Shown here: one piece after another, positions 1-9,304 of the stretch
Layout: each line of letters opens with the position of its first letter
How positions within the stretch are numbered: position 1 is the first letter of the stretch
Assembly (NCBI RefSeq): GCF_025273675.1
Contig: NZ_CP045809.1
Coordinates: 2,790,001 to 2,854,000, forward strand
Source: Gordonia pseudamarae
Lineage (GTDB): Bacteria > Actinomycetota > Actinomycetes > Mycobacteriales > Mycobacteriaceae
Direction: 5' to 3'
DNA length: 64,000 nt
The notes under the pieces: generated by a model
Database searches by the model: none
The model's input: the letters and a program-made list of their open reading frames with translations, nothing else
Told to the model about the DNA's origin: nothing
Made by a program: the position numbers and the translations under genes

Positions 1-2469
1 CCGGCGATTACCTCCCGAACGGTCACCACGCCTGTCCGCGCCGTTCTTGGCACCGCCGCGTCTGTCACCGCCGCGGCCTCCTTGACCACCCTGTCCACGC
101 TGTCCACCCTGGCCACGCTGGCCGCCCTGATCGCTGTCCGCACCGCGACCACCCGAACCCGATCCGCGACGGCCGCGTTGCTCCTGGTTCGGCGAACCCC
201 CGCGGTTGCGGGGCTTGGCCCCACCCTTACCGCCGGACTCCACCTCGTCGTCCAGGCGCAACGACAAACCGATCCGCTGTCGGTCGATGTCGACGTCGAT
301 CACCTTGACGCGCACCACTTCTCCGGACCTGACCACCTCGTGCGGGTCGGACACGAACTTGTCGGCCATCGCCGAGACGTGCACCAGCCCGTCCTGGTGG
401 ACGCCGATATCGATGAACGCGCCGAACGCGGCGACATTGGTGACCACGCCTTCGAGCACCATGCCCGGCTTGAGGTCGGCCACCTTCTCCACACCGGCGG
501 CGAACGTGGCGGTGGTGAACGCCGGTCGCGGGTCACGGCCCGGCTTCTCCAACTCACCGAAGATGTCGGTCACCGTCGGCACGCCGAAGGTGTCGTCGGC
601 GAACTCGGCCGGGGTGAGACCGCGCAGTGCCCGCTCGTTGCCGATCAGTTCGGCCAGGGTGATACCCGAACGGTCGAGAATCTTGCGGACCACCGGGTAG
701 GACTCCGGATGTACGCCCGAGGCATCGAGGGGATCTTGTCCGTCACGGATCCGCAGGAACCCGGCGCACTGCTCGAACGCCTTGGGTCCCAGACGGGAGA
801 CGTCGAGCAGCGCCGACCGGCTCCGGAACGGGCCGTTGCTGTCACGATGGGACACGATCGACTCGGCGAGGGTCCGGGTGACCCCGGAGACCCGCGACAG
901 CAGCGGCACCGACGCGGTGTTCAGGTCGACGCCGACAGCGTTGACCGCGTCCTCGACGACGGCGTCGAGGCTGCGCGCGAGCGTTCCGGGGGTGATGTCG
1001 TGCTGGTACTGACCGACGCCGATCGACTTGGGGTCGATCTTGACCAGCTCGGCCAGCGGATCCTGCAACCGGCGCGCGATCGAGACGGCGCCGCGGATCG
1101 ACACGTCGAGGTCGGGCAACTCCCGTGAGGCGTACTCGGACGCCGAGTACACCGAGGCCCCAGCCTCACTCACCATCACCTTGGCCGGGGCCCGGTGGCC
1201 GGCGGCGGCGATTTCCTTGACGAGTTCGGTTGCCAGGGCGTCGGTCTCGCGGGAGGCGGTGCCGTTGCCGATGGCGATCAGTTCTACCCCGTGCCGGGCG
1301 ACGAGCGCGGCGAGGGCGGCCTTGGACTGATCCCACTGATTGCGCGGTTGATGCGGGAAGACGGCCCCGGTGTCGACGACCTTGCCGGTGCCGTCGACGA
1401 CGGCCACCTTGACGCCGGTACGGAATCCGGGATCGAGTCCGAGGGTGGCCTTGGCGCCGGCCGGTGCGGCCAGCAGCAGATCCTTGAGGTTGCGGGCGAA
1501 AACGGTGACGGCCTCATCCTCGGCGCGCTGGCGCAACTGCGTACGGGCGTCGATGGACGCGGTGACCATGAGCTTGGTGCGCCACGCCCAGCGCACGGCC
1601 TGAGTCAGCCACGGCGTGGCCGGGGCGCCCGCCGCGAGGTCGACACCGAGCGCGTCGGCGATCATCACCTGGTACTCGGCATCCTCACCGCCGTCGAGTG
1701 TCACCGACAGGATGTCTTCCTTCTCCCCGCGCAGGACCGCCAGCACCCGGTGCGACGGTGCCTCGGTGAGCGGTTCGGAGAATTCGAAGTAGTCCCGGAA
1801 CTTCTGCGCGGCGGCGCTCGCGGCGACCTCCTCCGATCGCGGCTCGGTGCGCAGCGCACCCTGCCCCCAGAACCTGGTGCGCACCGCGCCGACCAGTTCG
1901 GCGTCCTCTGCGGCACGTTCGATGACGATGTGCCGGGCGCCTTCGAGCGCGGCGGCCGGGTCGGCGACCGCCTCGCCGACGTATGCCGCCGCCGCGACGG
2001 CGGGGTCGATGCCCGGGTCGGCGAGCAGCGCGTCGGCGAGCGGTTCAAGCCCCGCCTCACGGGCGATCTGCGCCTTGGTGCGCCGCTTCGGCTTGTACGG
2101 AAGGTAGATGTCTTCGAGCCGGGCCTTGGTGTCGGCGGTGTTGAGTGCGGCCGTCAGCTCCGGGGTCAACTTGCCCTGTTCGTCGATGGACGAGATGATC
2201 GCCGCCCGCCGGGTGTCGAGTTCACGCAGGTAGGTGAGGCGCTCGTCGAGGGCGCGCAGCTGCGCGTCGTCGAGGCCGCCGGTGACCTCTTTGCGATAGC
2301 GGGCGATGAACGGGACCGTCGAACCCTCGTCGAGCATCGTGACGGTCGCGATGACCTGGTGCTCACCGACCTGCAGTTCCTCGGCGATGCGCGCGGTGAC
2401 GGCTTTGACACCGGGGACGGCGCGGGCGGACGGGGTGGATGGGCTGTTGCCTTGGGCGCTCGAACTCAC
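1..2469 (-). CDS. tex: Tex family transcription accessory / S1 RNA-binding protein (3' end outside window)
   Basis: Nucleic-acid-binding protein of the Tex/YqgF family, which acts in transcription and RNA metabolism. About 823 codons lie in the window and no stop is reached, so the C-terminus is missing. The minus-strand reading shows an N-terminal Tex helical region (about residues 10-200), an RNase-H-like YqgF fold with the motif LGLDPGFRTGVKVAVVDG (about 345-460), helix-hairpin-helix elements (about 500-570) and an S1 domain (about 660-730). From about residue 743 the tail is rich in Arg, Gly and Asp and repeats GGQRGQ-like units, so it is probably disordered and RNA-binding. The start chosen is GTG at 2469; an in-frame GTG at 2478 is an alternative. 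No strong ribosome binding site is visible. Plus-strand ORFs here are shadows. Confidence 0.93.
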   Translation of the reverse strand, partial: MSSSAQGNSPSTPSARAVPGVKAVTARIAEELQVGEHQVIATVTMLDEGSTVPFIARYRKEVTGGLDDAQLRALDERLTYLRELDTRRAAIISSIDEQGKLTPELTAALNTADTKARLEDIYLPYKPKRRTKAQIAREAGLEPLADALLADPGIDPAVAAAAYVGEAVADPAAALEGARHIVIERAAEDAELVGAVRTRFWGQGALRTEPRSEEVAASAAAQKFRDYFEFSEPLTEAPSHRVLAVLRGEKEDILSVTLDGGEDAEYQVMIADALGVDLAAGAPATPWLTQAVRWAWRTKLMVTASIDARTQLRQRAEDEAVTVFARNLKDLLLAAPAGAKATLGLDPGFRTGVKVAVVDGTGKVVDTGAVFPHQPRNQWDQSKAALAALVARHGVELIAIGNGTASRETDALATELVKEIAAAGHRAPAKVMVSEAGASVYSASEYASRELPDLDVSIRGAVSIARRLQDPLAELVKIDPKSIGVGQYQHDITPGTLARSLDAVVEDAVNAVGVDLNTASVPLLSRVSGVTRTLAESIVSHRDSNGPFRSRSALLDVSRLGPKAFEQCAGFLRIRDGQDPLDASGVHPESYPVVRKILDRSGITLAELIGNERALRGLTPAEFADDTFGVPTVTDIFGELEKPGRDPRPAFTTATFAAGVEKVADLKPGMVLEGVVTNVAAFGAFIDIGVHQDGLVHVSAMADKFVSDPHEVVRSGEVVRVKVIDVDIDRQRIGLSLRLDDEVESGGKGGAKPRNRGGSPNQEQRGRRGSGSGGRGADSDQGGQRGQGGQRGQGGQGGRGGDRRGGAKNGADRRGDRSGGNRR

Positions 2470-2586
2470 CCGCGCCACACTACAGGCGCACTGCGACAGC
2501 CACTTCGCCCCGACCCCGGGCGCGGTTCGCGGCCCCCCAGATCCGGGTCTCCCTTCCCAGATCACTCGGTGGCTAAGCCCTCGATG

Positions 2587-3588
2587 TCATGAAGGGGCGA
2601 AGCCCTGCAGGGCCGCCCGGAACTCCGGCGAATGATAGAACGGCGCGAACTGGCGTCGCAGGATCCGGTCGAGGATGCCCCGCTCATTGAGGTGAGCGAT
2701 GATCGGGGGCCCGAATCGCATCGCCTCCTCGACCAGGTCGTCGCGTTCGATACCCAGGTCGGCGATCAGATCCACCAGACCGGTGTCGCCGTACTTGTCG
2801 AAGAAGTGGTCGACGCCTTCGCCGAGCAGCGTCCGGAAGTAGTCGGTGTCACGGAAGGCCTTCCAGAACTCGAACACCACGACCACGAGATCCTCGACGT
2901 CGTCGGCGGTCACGAGTTCACGGAATCGGCCGACCGCCTCGCCGGAGCGGTTGCGCCACAGCTCATGAGCGGATTCCACCAGCGCGGTGTCGGTTTCCTC
3001 CCCCGCCGAGCGAAGGACGAACGACGCGCCACTGCGGGTGATCTTCTCCACCCCGGTCTCGATCGCAGGCAGCACCGGCACGGCCAGTCCGGCCAGGGTG
3101 CCGCCGACCCTGGCCCGGATACCGGCCTCGCCCGAGGAACGTGCTCGGGTGACCACGCGATCCATGGCGTGCGTGATGACGTCGACGCACACGTCGATGG
3201 TCACGGGGCTGTCGATCACCTCGCGCACCACCCGCCGGACCACGTCGAGGTCGGCGACTGCGGCGGCGAGTTCGTCGAAGGTCTTGGCGTCCACGACATC
3301 GTCCAGCCGCACGTGGTCGTTGACCGAATGGCGATACAGCCGCCCGGCGATCTCCCCGACCAGTTCGGGGATGGACCCTTCCAGCGGCATCTGGATGGCG
3401 AACTTGACCGCGGTGTCCTTGATCATCTGTGGGGTGACCACCTCACCCAGCGTGAGCCCGGCCGCCTCCTTCAGCACCAGGTCGACCTCGTCGCTCACAA
3501 GTGTGTGAAAGAGTCCGGGGTCCAGCAGCTGCCGCTTGCTGAACGCGACCTGGGCGTCGATGAGTCGCTCGGCGAGATCGTCAGTCAT
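2587..3588 (-). CDS. conserved actinobacterial protein of unknown function
   Basis: A 333-residue protein that I do not recognise beyond a general resemblance to uncharacterised actinobacterial proteins. It looks mainly alpha-helical and acidic, without a signal peptide or clear membrane span apart from a weakly hydrophobic stretch near residue 165 (LAGLAVPVLPAI). The open frame extends 12 codons further upstream, but the internal ATG giving MTDDLAERLID is the more natural start because the upstream residues (Arg- and Cys-rich) look non-coding. It lies 117 bp from tex in the same direction; a functional link is not evident. No catalytic motif was seen. Confidence 0.75.
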   Translation of the reverse strand: MTDDLAERLIDAQVAFSKRQLLDPGLFHTLVSDEVDLVLKEAAGLTLGEVVTPQMIKDTAVKFAIQMPLEGSIPELVGEIAGRLYRHSVNDHVRLDDVVDAKTFDELAAAVADLDVVRRVVREVIDSPVTIDVCVDVITHAMDRVVTRARSSGEAGIRARVGGTLAGLAVPVLPAIETGVEKITRSGASFVLRSAGEETDTALVESAHELWRNRSGEAVGRFRELVTADDVEDLVVVVFEFWKAFRDTDYFRTLLGEGVDHFFDKYGDTGLVDLIADLGIERDDLVEEAMRFGPPIIAHLNERGILDRILRRQFAPFYHSPEFRAALQGFAPS

Positions 3589-3639
3589 ACGACCAGCGTG
3601 GCATACCCGCGGCGACCGTCCCAAGACATCGCGGCCGGG

Positions 3640-4407
3640 TCATACCCGTAGGACGGTCGGACCGAGCGCTTCGTAGGTTGTGGCCTCGGCGAAGCCGAGC
3701 TCGGTACCGGTGACGATCACCTCGAAATCGCTCACGTCGGCGAATCGGCAGAAGTTGCTCAGGCCGAACTTCGAATGCGCCGCCACCAGAACGGATCTGC
3801 GTGACACGGTGACCGCGGTGCTCTTCACCGCCGCCACCGCCGGATCGGAGGTGGTCAGCCCGTGCTCGCGGGAGACGGCGTTGGTGCCGAGGAAGGCGAC
3901 GTCGATCACCAGCCCGCGTAGCGCGTCGACCGCCCACTGATCGACCGTGGCCAGTGTGCGTCCGCGCATCCGTCCGCCGAGCAGCAGCACCGTGACGGTG
4001 GTGCTGTGCGCGAGCGCCTCGGCCGCCAGCAGCGAGGAGGTGACCACCGTCAACCGCTGATCGGCGAGTTGGTGGGCGATCAGGCGGGGTGTGAAACCTT
4101 CGTCCAGATACACCGTTTCGGCGCCGTGAAGCAGGCCAGCGGCCGCCTGCGCGATGCGTTCCTTCTGCGCCAGATCGACCTGACTGCGGTATTCCAGCCC
4201 CGATTCGAAGGCCGCGGTCTCGGCGGGCACCGCGCCGCCGTGCACCCGCTTGAGCAGCCGCCGCGACGCCAGTGCCTTGAGGTCACGGCGAATGGTCTCG
4301 CTCGCCACCTGCAGTTCCTCGGCGAGCGAGACCACCTCGACCCGGCCCCGCGCGCGGGCCAGTTCGATGATCCGGTTCTGTCGTGTCTCGGAATCCACCG
4401 ACGTCAC
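3640..4407 (-). CDS. DeoR family transcriptional regulator of the sugar-alcohol PTS locus
   Basis: A 255-residue repressor-type protein. Residues 8-60 form the DeoR winged helix-turn-helix (VVSLAEELQVASETIRRDL is diagnostic), and residues 75-235 match the DeoR C-terminal sugar-phosphate sensor domain. The start is GTG at 4407. It lies 76 bp downstream of the mannitol-type PTS permease in the same direction, so it is probably the local regulator responding to a phosphorylated sugar alcohol; that is inference from position and family. Evenly spaced ATGCCC/GGGCAT repeats between the permease and the dehydrogenase (6621-6690) are its most likely operators. Confidence 0.9.
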   Translation of the reverse strand: MTSVDSETRQNRIIELARARGRVEVVSLAEELQVASETIRRDLKALASRRLLKRVHGGAVPAETAAFESGLEYRSQVDLAQKERIAQAAAGLLHGAETVYLDEGFTPRLIAHQLADQRLTVVTSSLLAAEALAHSTTVTVLLLGGRMRGRTLATVDQWAVDALRGLVIDVAFLGTNAVSREHGLTTSDPAVAAVKSTAVTVSRRSVLVAAHSKFGLSNFCRFADVSDFEVIVTGTELGFAEATTYEALGPTVLRV

Positions 4408-4483
4408 GGTACTCGCCGATGCCGCGTCGCAGCGGGCCGCACGGTCACAGGACCGACCCCTTGATCACCCCACGTTCACCCGA

Positions 4484-6553
4484 TCAGTCGTCACCGTCGG
4501 CCAGGACCGCCCGGATCTCCTCCGGGCTCCGCGCCGCGCGCAGGCGGGCCACGTCTTCCTTGTTCAGGAATACCTGCGCGATCTTGTTGAGCAACGCCAG
4601 ATGATCCTTGCCCGCGCCGGCGATACCGACGACGAACTCGGCTTCCTTGCCGTTCCAGTCGATGGGCTCGTCGTAGCGCACGAACGACATCGCCGTCCGG
4701 TTGATCGCGCCCTTGGCCTCGTTGGTGCCGTGCGGGATCGCCAGTCCGTTGCCCATGAACGTCGAAACCGAACGTTCGCGGTCGTGCATCGCCGCCACGT
4801 AGGATTCCTCCACCGCACCGGCAGCCACCAGCAACCGGCCCGCCTCCTCGATGGCCTCGTCGGCAGTCCTCGACGTCCCCCGCAGCACGATCGAATTCAG
4901 TGCCAGGATGTCGTTGCGCGTCGCGGTCGCATCGCCCGCCGCCGCGGCGTGTCTGCCGGCCGCGTGCACCGGCTCCGGTTCGCCGGACACGGGTGCGGCG
5001 CCCGGTGCCGGAACCGCTATGGATGCCGGCGCGGCCGAGTTGGTTTCGGTGAGCGTTTCCACGATCTCGTCGTACCGCGGGCTGCCCATGAAATTGTCCA
5101 CCGACACGTGGATCGCCGACGGTGTGCGTTGCTCAGCACGTTCGGTCAGGTCACGGTGGGTGACCACCAGATCGAAGGTGTCGGTGAGATTGGCGATCGC
5201 CTTGTTGACCACCGTGACGTCGGTGAACCCGGCCTGCTGAACCTTCTTGCGCAGCACCGAGGCACCCATCGCCGATGACCCCATACCCGCGTCGCAGGCG
5301 AACACGATGTTCTTGATCGGGCCGCGCGCACCGGCAGCACCACCGGTGAGCGCCGAGGCCACCGACGACTTCTTGCCTTTCATCGATTCCATCGAGGCCG
5401 TGGCCGCCGACAGGTCACCGTCGTCGGTGGCACTGTCGGTCTTGAGCAGGAACGCGGCGACCGCGAACGAGACTGCGGTGGCGATCACGACCGACAGTGT
5501 CACCCCGAGGTAGCTGTCACCCGCGGTCTGCGCATATACCGAGATGATCGACCCGGGGGCGGCCGGAGCACGCAGACCCGAGTTGAAGATGACGTTGGTG
5601 AACACCCCGGCCATACCGCCGAGCAGTGTCGCGGCGATCAGCTTGGGCTTCATCAGCACGTAGGGGAAGTAGATCTCGTGAATGCCGCCGAAGAAGTGAA
5701 TGATGGCCGCACCGGGGGCCGACGACTTGGCCATGCCTTTGCCGAACACGGTGAACGCCAGCAGAAGTCCGAGACCGGGTCCGGGATTCGCCTCGAGCAG
5801 GAACAGGATGGACTTGCCATCCTCGAGTGCCTGGTTGGTGCCGAGCGGAGTCAGTACCCCGTGGTTGATCGCGTTGTTGAGGAACAGCACCTTGGCCGGC
5901 TCGATGAGGATCGAGGTCAACGGCAGCAGGTCGTGGTCGACGAGGAAGTCGACGGCATCGCCCGCCCAGTCGGTGAGGTTCTCCACGATCGGCCCGATTC
6001 CGAAGAAGCCGACGACCGCCAGGATCAGGCCGTCGATGCCGGCGGCGAAGTTGTCGACCAGCATCTCGAAGCCCGGTCGGATCTTGCCCTCCCACAATCC
6101 GTCCAGGCGTTTGATGGTCCAGCCGCCGAGCGGGCCCATGATCATCGCACCGAGGAACATCGGGACGTCGGCGCCGGCGACCACACCCATGGTGGCGATG
6201 GCCCCGACCACGCCGCCGCGCACGTCGTAGACCATTTTGCCGCCGGTGTAGCCGATCAGCAGCGGCAGCAGGTAGGTGATCATCGGGCTGACGATGCCGC
6301 CGTCGGAGTACTCACCCCACCCGCCGATGTGGGCGACCCAGCTGTCGGGTTGGTCGAGTGAGCCGAAGATGCCGGTCAGCCAGCCGGTTTCGATGAACAG
6401 CGCGGTGAGCAGGCCCCAGGCGATGAAGGCACCGATGTTGGGCATGACCATGTTCGACAGCGCGGTTCCGAGCTTCTGCACACGTACGCGCAGTCCGGGC
6501 CGCGGCGCGGATCCCGGGCTCGGGGACCCAGAGGCCGTGGTGGTTGCTGACAC
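4484..6553 (-). CDS. mtlA: PTS mannitol-type transporter, fused IICBA
   Basis: A 689-residue phosphotransferase permease that takes up a hexitol, probably mannitol, and phosphorylates it. Residues about 25-375 form the multi-span IIC domain, including the sugar-site segment GGIHEIYFPYVL. A linker leads to IIB with the phosphocysteine Cys420 in FACDAGMGSS, and residues about 545-689 form IIA with phosphohistidine His608 in LAIPHGTNE. Length and order fit Mtl-type IICBA enzymes. The GTG start at 6553 follows an AGAGGAG-type ribosome binding site. It is divergent from the zinc dehydrogenase at 6769 and upstream of the DeoR regulator. Enzyme I and HPr are not in this window. Mannitol itself is inferred; another hexitol is possible. 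Confidence 0.93.
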   Translation of the reverse strand: MSATTTASGSPSPGSAPRPGLRVRVQKLGTALSNMVMPNIGAFIAWGLLTALFIETGWLTGIFGSLDQPDSWVAHIGGWGEYSDGGIVSPMITYLLPLLIGYTGGKMVYDVRGGVVGAIATMGVVAGADVPMFLGAMIMGPLGGWTIKRLDGLWEGKIRPGFEMLVDNFAAGIDGLILAVVGFFGIGPIVENLTDWAGDAVDFLVDHDLLPLTSILIEPAKVLFLNNAINHGVLTPLGTNQALEDGKSILFLLEANPGPGLGLLLAFTVFGKGMAKSSAPGAAIIHFFGGIHEIYFPYVLMKPKLIAATLLGGMAGVFTNVIFNSGLRAPAAPGSIISVYAQTAGDSYLGVTLSVVIATAVSFAVAAFLLKTDSATDDGDLSAATASMESMKGKKSSVASALTGGAAGARGPIKNIVFACDAGMGSSAMGASVLRKKVQQAGFTDVTVVNKAIANLTDTFDLVVTHRDLTERAEQRTPSAIHVSVDNFMGSPRYDEIVETLTETNSAAPASIAVPAPGAAPVSGEPEPVHAAGRHAAAAGDATATRNDILALNSIVLRGTSRTADEAIEEAGRLLVAAGAVEESYVAAMHDRERSVSTFMGNGLAIPHGTNEAKGAINRTAMSFVRYDEPIDWNGKEAEFVVGIAGAGKDHLALLNKIAQVFLNKEDVARLRAARSPEEIRAVLADGDD

Positions 6554-6566
6554 TTTCTACTCCTCT

Positions 6567-6596
6567 GTTCTCATCAACGTATGTTCTCATCAACGT
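6567..6596. repeat. two 14-bp direct repeats in the mtlA 5' region
   Basis: The 14-mer GTTCTCATCAACGT occurs at 6567-6580 and again at 6583-6596, a 16-bp period, directly upstream of the permease ribosome binding site. It may be a regulator binding site or a simple local duplication. Function is not shown by the sequence. Confidence 0.6.
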
Positions 6597-6620
6597 GATG
6601 CCAGTCACATACGACCAAGT

Positions 6621-6690
6621 ATGCCCATATAGCCCGCCAGATACAAGCAGTCGGGCATGTTTGGGCGTGAAGATCGGTGGCTTTATGCCC
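6621..6690. promoter_or_regulatory. three evenly spaced operator-like repeats between mtlA and the dehydrogenase
   Basis: ATGCCC at 6621-6626, its complement GGGCAT at 6653-6658 and ATGCCC at 6685-6690 are spaced by exactly 32 bp, about three helical turns, in the divergent control region. The second and third continue with related G-rich sequence (TTTGGGCG, TCTTGGGT). This arrangement suits a regulator that loops DNA or binds cooperatively; the adjacent DeoR-family protein is the obvious candidate. That assignment is inferred. Confidence 0.5.
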
Positions 6691-6768
6691 GTCTTGGGTT
6701 TACAGTGGTCAAGAACACATACACGCTTCCGCATGCCAGCCATCGGCAACACGAGAGGACCGACCCAG

Positions 6769-7839
6769 ATGAAGGCACTGCGCTTCTACGCACCCGAAGA
6801 CGTCCGGCTAGAGGACGTTCCCGAGCCCGTCTGCGCACCCGATGAGGTCAAGATCAAGGTGCGCAACTGCTCCACCTGCGGCACCGACGTGAAAATCTTC
6901 TACAACGGCCACCAGAACCTCACCCCGCCGCGTATCACCGGGCACGAGGTCGCCGGCGAGATCGTCGAGATCGGCGTCGAGGTCAACGCCGCCTACGGCA
7001 GCGACTGGCAGGTCGGCGACCGGGTGCAGGTCATCGCCGCGGTACCGTGCGGCGACTGCCACGAATGCCGCAAAGGGTGGATGGCGGTGTGCCAGAACCA
7101 GACCTCGGTGGGATACCAGTACGACGGCGGATTCGCCGAGTACATGATCGTTCCGCGCCAGGTCCTCAAGGTCGACGGACTCAACCGCATCCCCGACAAC
7201 GTCGGCTTCGACGAGGCCTCGGCCGCCGAACCGTTCGCGTGCGCCATCAACGCCCAGGAACTGCTCGGTATCGAGGAGGGCGACACCGTGGTGGTGTTCG
7301 GCGCGGGCCCCATCGGCTGCATGCACATCCGCATCGCGCGCGGGGTCCACAAGGCCGGACCGGTCTATCTCGTCGACGTCAACGCCGAACGCCTGCAGAT
7401 GTCCGCCGACGCCGTGCAGCCCGACGAAGTCATCAACGGCTCCCAGGTCGATGTCGTCGAACGGGTCATGGAACTGACCGGCGGCCGCGGGGCCGACGTG
7501 GTGATCACCGCGACCGCGGCGAATGTGGCTCAGGAGCAGGCTATCTCGATGGCCGCCAGGAACGGGCGCATCTCGTTCTTCGGCGGCCTGCCCAAGACCG
7601 ACCCCACCATCACCTGCGACTCCAACCTGGTGCACTACCGTCAGCTCCACATTCACGGCGCCAACGGTTCGGCGCCCGAGCACAACAAGCGCGCGCTGGA
7701 GTACATCTCCACCGGGCAGGTGCCGGTCAAGGATCTGATCACCCGGCACATCCCCCTCGACGACGTACTCGACGCCTTCCAGATCGTCAAGAAGGGTGAG
7801 GCCATCAAGGTGACCGTGGAGCCCCGCCACGAGTCCTGA
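6769..7839 (+). CDS. zinc-dependent alcohol/polyol dehydrogenase (MDR family)
   Basis: A 356-residue medium-chain dehydrogenase. Catalytic zinc ligands appear as Cys37 and His59-Glu60 (ITGHEVAGE); structural zinc ligands are Cys94, Cys97, Cys100 and Cys108. A Rossmann motif GAGPIGCMH lies near residue 183. The ATG at 6769 was chosen over upstream in-frame starts because it gives the usual N-terminus MKALRFYAPED and follows AGAGGAC. The gene diverges from the mannitol-type PTS permease, so it probably oxidises the imported hexitol phosphate or a related polyol; sorbitol/iditol dehydrogenase-like activity is the family expectation. The exact substrate cannot be read from sequence. Confidence 0.92.
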   Translation: MKALRFYAPEDVRLEDVPEPVCAPDEVKIKVRNCSTCGTDVKIFYNGHQNLTPPRITGHEVAGEIVEIGVEVNAAYGSDWQVGDRVQVIAAVPCGDCHECRKGWMAVCQNQTSVGYQYDGGFAEYMIVPRQVLKVDGLNRIPDNVGFDEASAAEPFACAINAQELLGIEEGDTVVVFGAGPIGCMHIRIARGVHKAGPVYLVDVNAERLQMSADAVQPDEVINGSQVDVVERVMELTGGRGADVVITATAANVAQEQAISMAARNGRISFFGGLPKTDPTITCDSNLVHYRQLHIHGANGSAPEHNKRALEYISTGQVPVKDLITRHIPLDDVLDAFQIVKKGEAIKVTVEPRHES

Positions 7840-7852
7840 CCGTCCGAGCCGC

Positions 7853-7868
7853 ACGATAGCGGTATCGT
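7853..7868. promoter_or_regulatory. palindrome in front of the MocR gene
   Basis: ACGATA at 7853-7858 and TATCGT at 7863-7868 form a perfect 6-bp inverted repeat around GCGG, ending 8 bp before the GTG start of the MocR regulator. The right half could also serve as a -10 hexamer (TATCGT), which would make the transcript almost leaderless. This is a candidate autoregulatory operator. Confidence 0.4.
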
Positions 7869-7876
7869 TTCCTCGT

Positions 7877-9304
7877 GTGACAATCAGTAGCGCTGACCGC
7901 ATCGTCGCCGACCTGCGGACCTGGATGGGCACGGTCGCGCCGGGTACCCAGCTGCCGTCGAGCCGGGAACTGGCGGCCCGGCATTCGGCGAGCCCGGTGA
8001 CCGTACAGAAGGCGCTGCACACCTTGGCCGGGATGGGCCTGGTGGAGGCCAGACCCGGGTCCGGAACCTTCGTCAGGCAACGACCATCGCGACCCGGCCC
8101 GCCGGACTTCGGCTGGCAGACCAACACATTGGGTGCACCCGCCGAGCGGATACCGACACTGTCAACGCCCCTGCGTGACATTCCCACCGACGCGGTCGGC
8201 CTGCATTCGGGGTATCCGGCACGCGAGTTGCTGCCCGAACGCGCTGTCCGGGCAGCGCTGGTGCGGGCCTCCCGCGGCGAGGCGGCGCTGCGCCGGGCAC
8301 CGGCCGCCGGCCTGCCCGATCTGCAGACCTGGTTCGCCGCCGAATTGTCCGAGACCACCCCGCACGACGTCACCGCCGCGGCCGCACGCGATGTCATCGT
8401 CGTCCCCGGCAGCCAGAGCGGGGTATGCGCGGTGCTGCGTTCCCTGGTCGGCCCGGGCCGCCCGGTGGTCATGGAATCACCGACGTACTGGGGTGCGATG
8501 GCGGCCGCCGCCCAGGCCGGATCGACAATCGTCCCGATCCCCTCGCGACCCGAGGGCCCCGATCCCGACGACCTGTCCAGGGCCCTGGACAGCTCGGGTG
8601 CCACCGTCTTCTACGCCCAGCCGAACTTCGCCAACCCGACCGGCGCGCTGTGGTCGGCCGATGCCCGCGACCGCGTTCTTGCGGTTCTGCGGAAGCGGGG
8701 CGCGTTCATGATCGAGGACGACTGGGCCCACGATTTCGGTATCGACGTTCCGGCGATTCCGCTGGCGTCCGCCGACGACACCGGCACCATCATCTACGTG
8801 CGCTCACTCACCAAGAGCGTCTCGCCCGCGCTACGGGTGGCCGCGATCATCGCGCGCGGCCCGGTCCGCGAACGCATCGCCGGTTACCACGGCGCCGACG
8901 CGATGTATGTCAGCCCGATCCTGCAGGCGGCGACGCTGGACGTGGTCCTGTCCCCCGCATGGCGCACCCACCGCAGGCATCTCACCGAGGCCTTGCGCAT
9001 ACGGCGGGACCTGCTGATGGACTGCCTGCACGATCATGTCCCCGAACTGACCGTCGACCGCCCGCCGCGGGGCGGGCTCAACATCTGGGCACGCCTGCCT
9101 TACCAGGTCGACGCGGGTGCGCTGGTGCGCGAGTGCGAGCGGCACGCGGTGGTCATCGCCGCCGGGGACGAGTGGTTTCCGTCGGAGCCGTCCGGGCCGT
9201 TCGTCCGGCTGAACTTCGCCGCGCCCGATCCCGCCCGGCTACCGGATGCGACGCGGGTCATCGGTACGGCACTGCGGGGGCTGCTCAACCAGTCCCCTCA
9301 GTGA
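7877..9304 (+). CDS. MocR/PdxR-type regulator: GntR winged helix fused to aminotransferase fold
   Basis: A 475-residue regulator. Residues 5-70 form a GntR winged helix (LPSSRELAARHSASPVTVQK), and residues about 110-470 form a fold-type I aminotransferase domain with the probable PLP lysine Lys313 in RSLTKSVSP. Members of this family usually control one nearby gene in response to an amino acid or PLP-related ligand. The GTG start at 7877 has little room for a ribosome binding site and could be leaderless. Its TGA stop overlaps the GTG of the EamA exporter gene (GTGA), so regulator and transporter are co-translated and the transporter is the most likely target. The ligand is unknown. Confidence 0.9.
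   Translation: MTISSADRIVADLRTWMGTVAPGTQLPSSRELAARHSASPVTVQKALHTLAGMGLVEARPGSGTFVRQRPSRPGPPDFGWQTNTLGAPAERIPTLSTPLRDIPTDAVGLHSGYPARELLPERAVRAALVRASRGEAALRRAPAAGLPDLQTWFAAELSETTPHDVTAAAARDVIVVPGSQSGVCAVLRSLVGPGRPVVMESPTYWGAMAAAAQAGSTIVPIPSRPEGPDPDDLSRALDSSGATVFYAQPNFANPTGALWSADARDRVLAVLRKRGAFMIEDDWAHDFGIDVPAIPLASADDTGTIIYVRSLTKSVSPALRVAAIIARGPVRERIAGYHGADAMYVSPILQAATLDVVLSPAWRTHRRHLTEALRIRRDLLMDCLHDHVPELTVDRPPRGGLNIWARLPYQVDAGALVRECERHAVVIAAGDEWFPSEPSGPFVRLNFAAPDPARLPDATRVIGTALRGLLNQSPQ

Noticed and set aside
1195..2592. 465-codon plus-strand ORF
   Set aside because: It is the opposite-strand shadow of tex; the minus strand gives a recognisable Tex protein with S1 and RNase-H-like motifs.
8425..9300. 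Upstream extension of the EamA reading frame to give a 660-residue protein
   Set aside because: The extra residues are an Arg/Pro-rich out-of-frame reading of the MocR aminotransferase domain; the EamA start at 9301 overlaps the MocR stop as expected.
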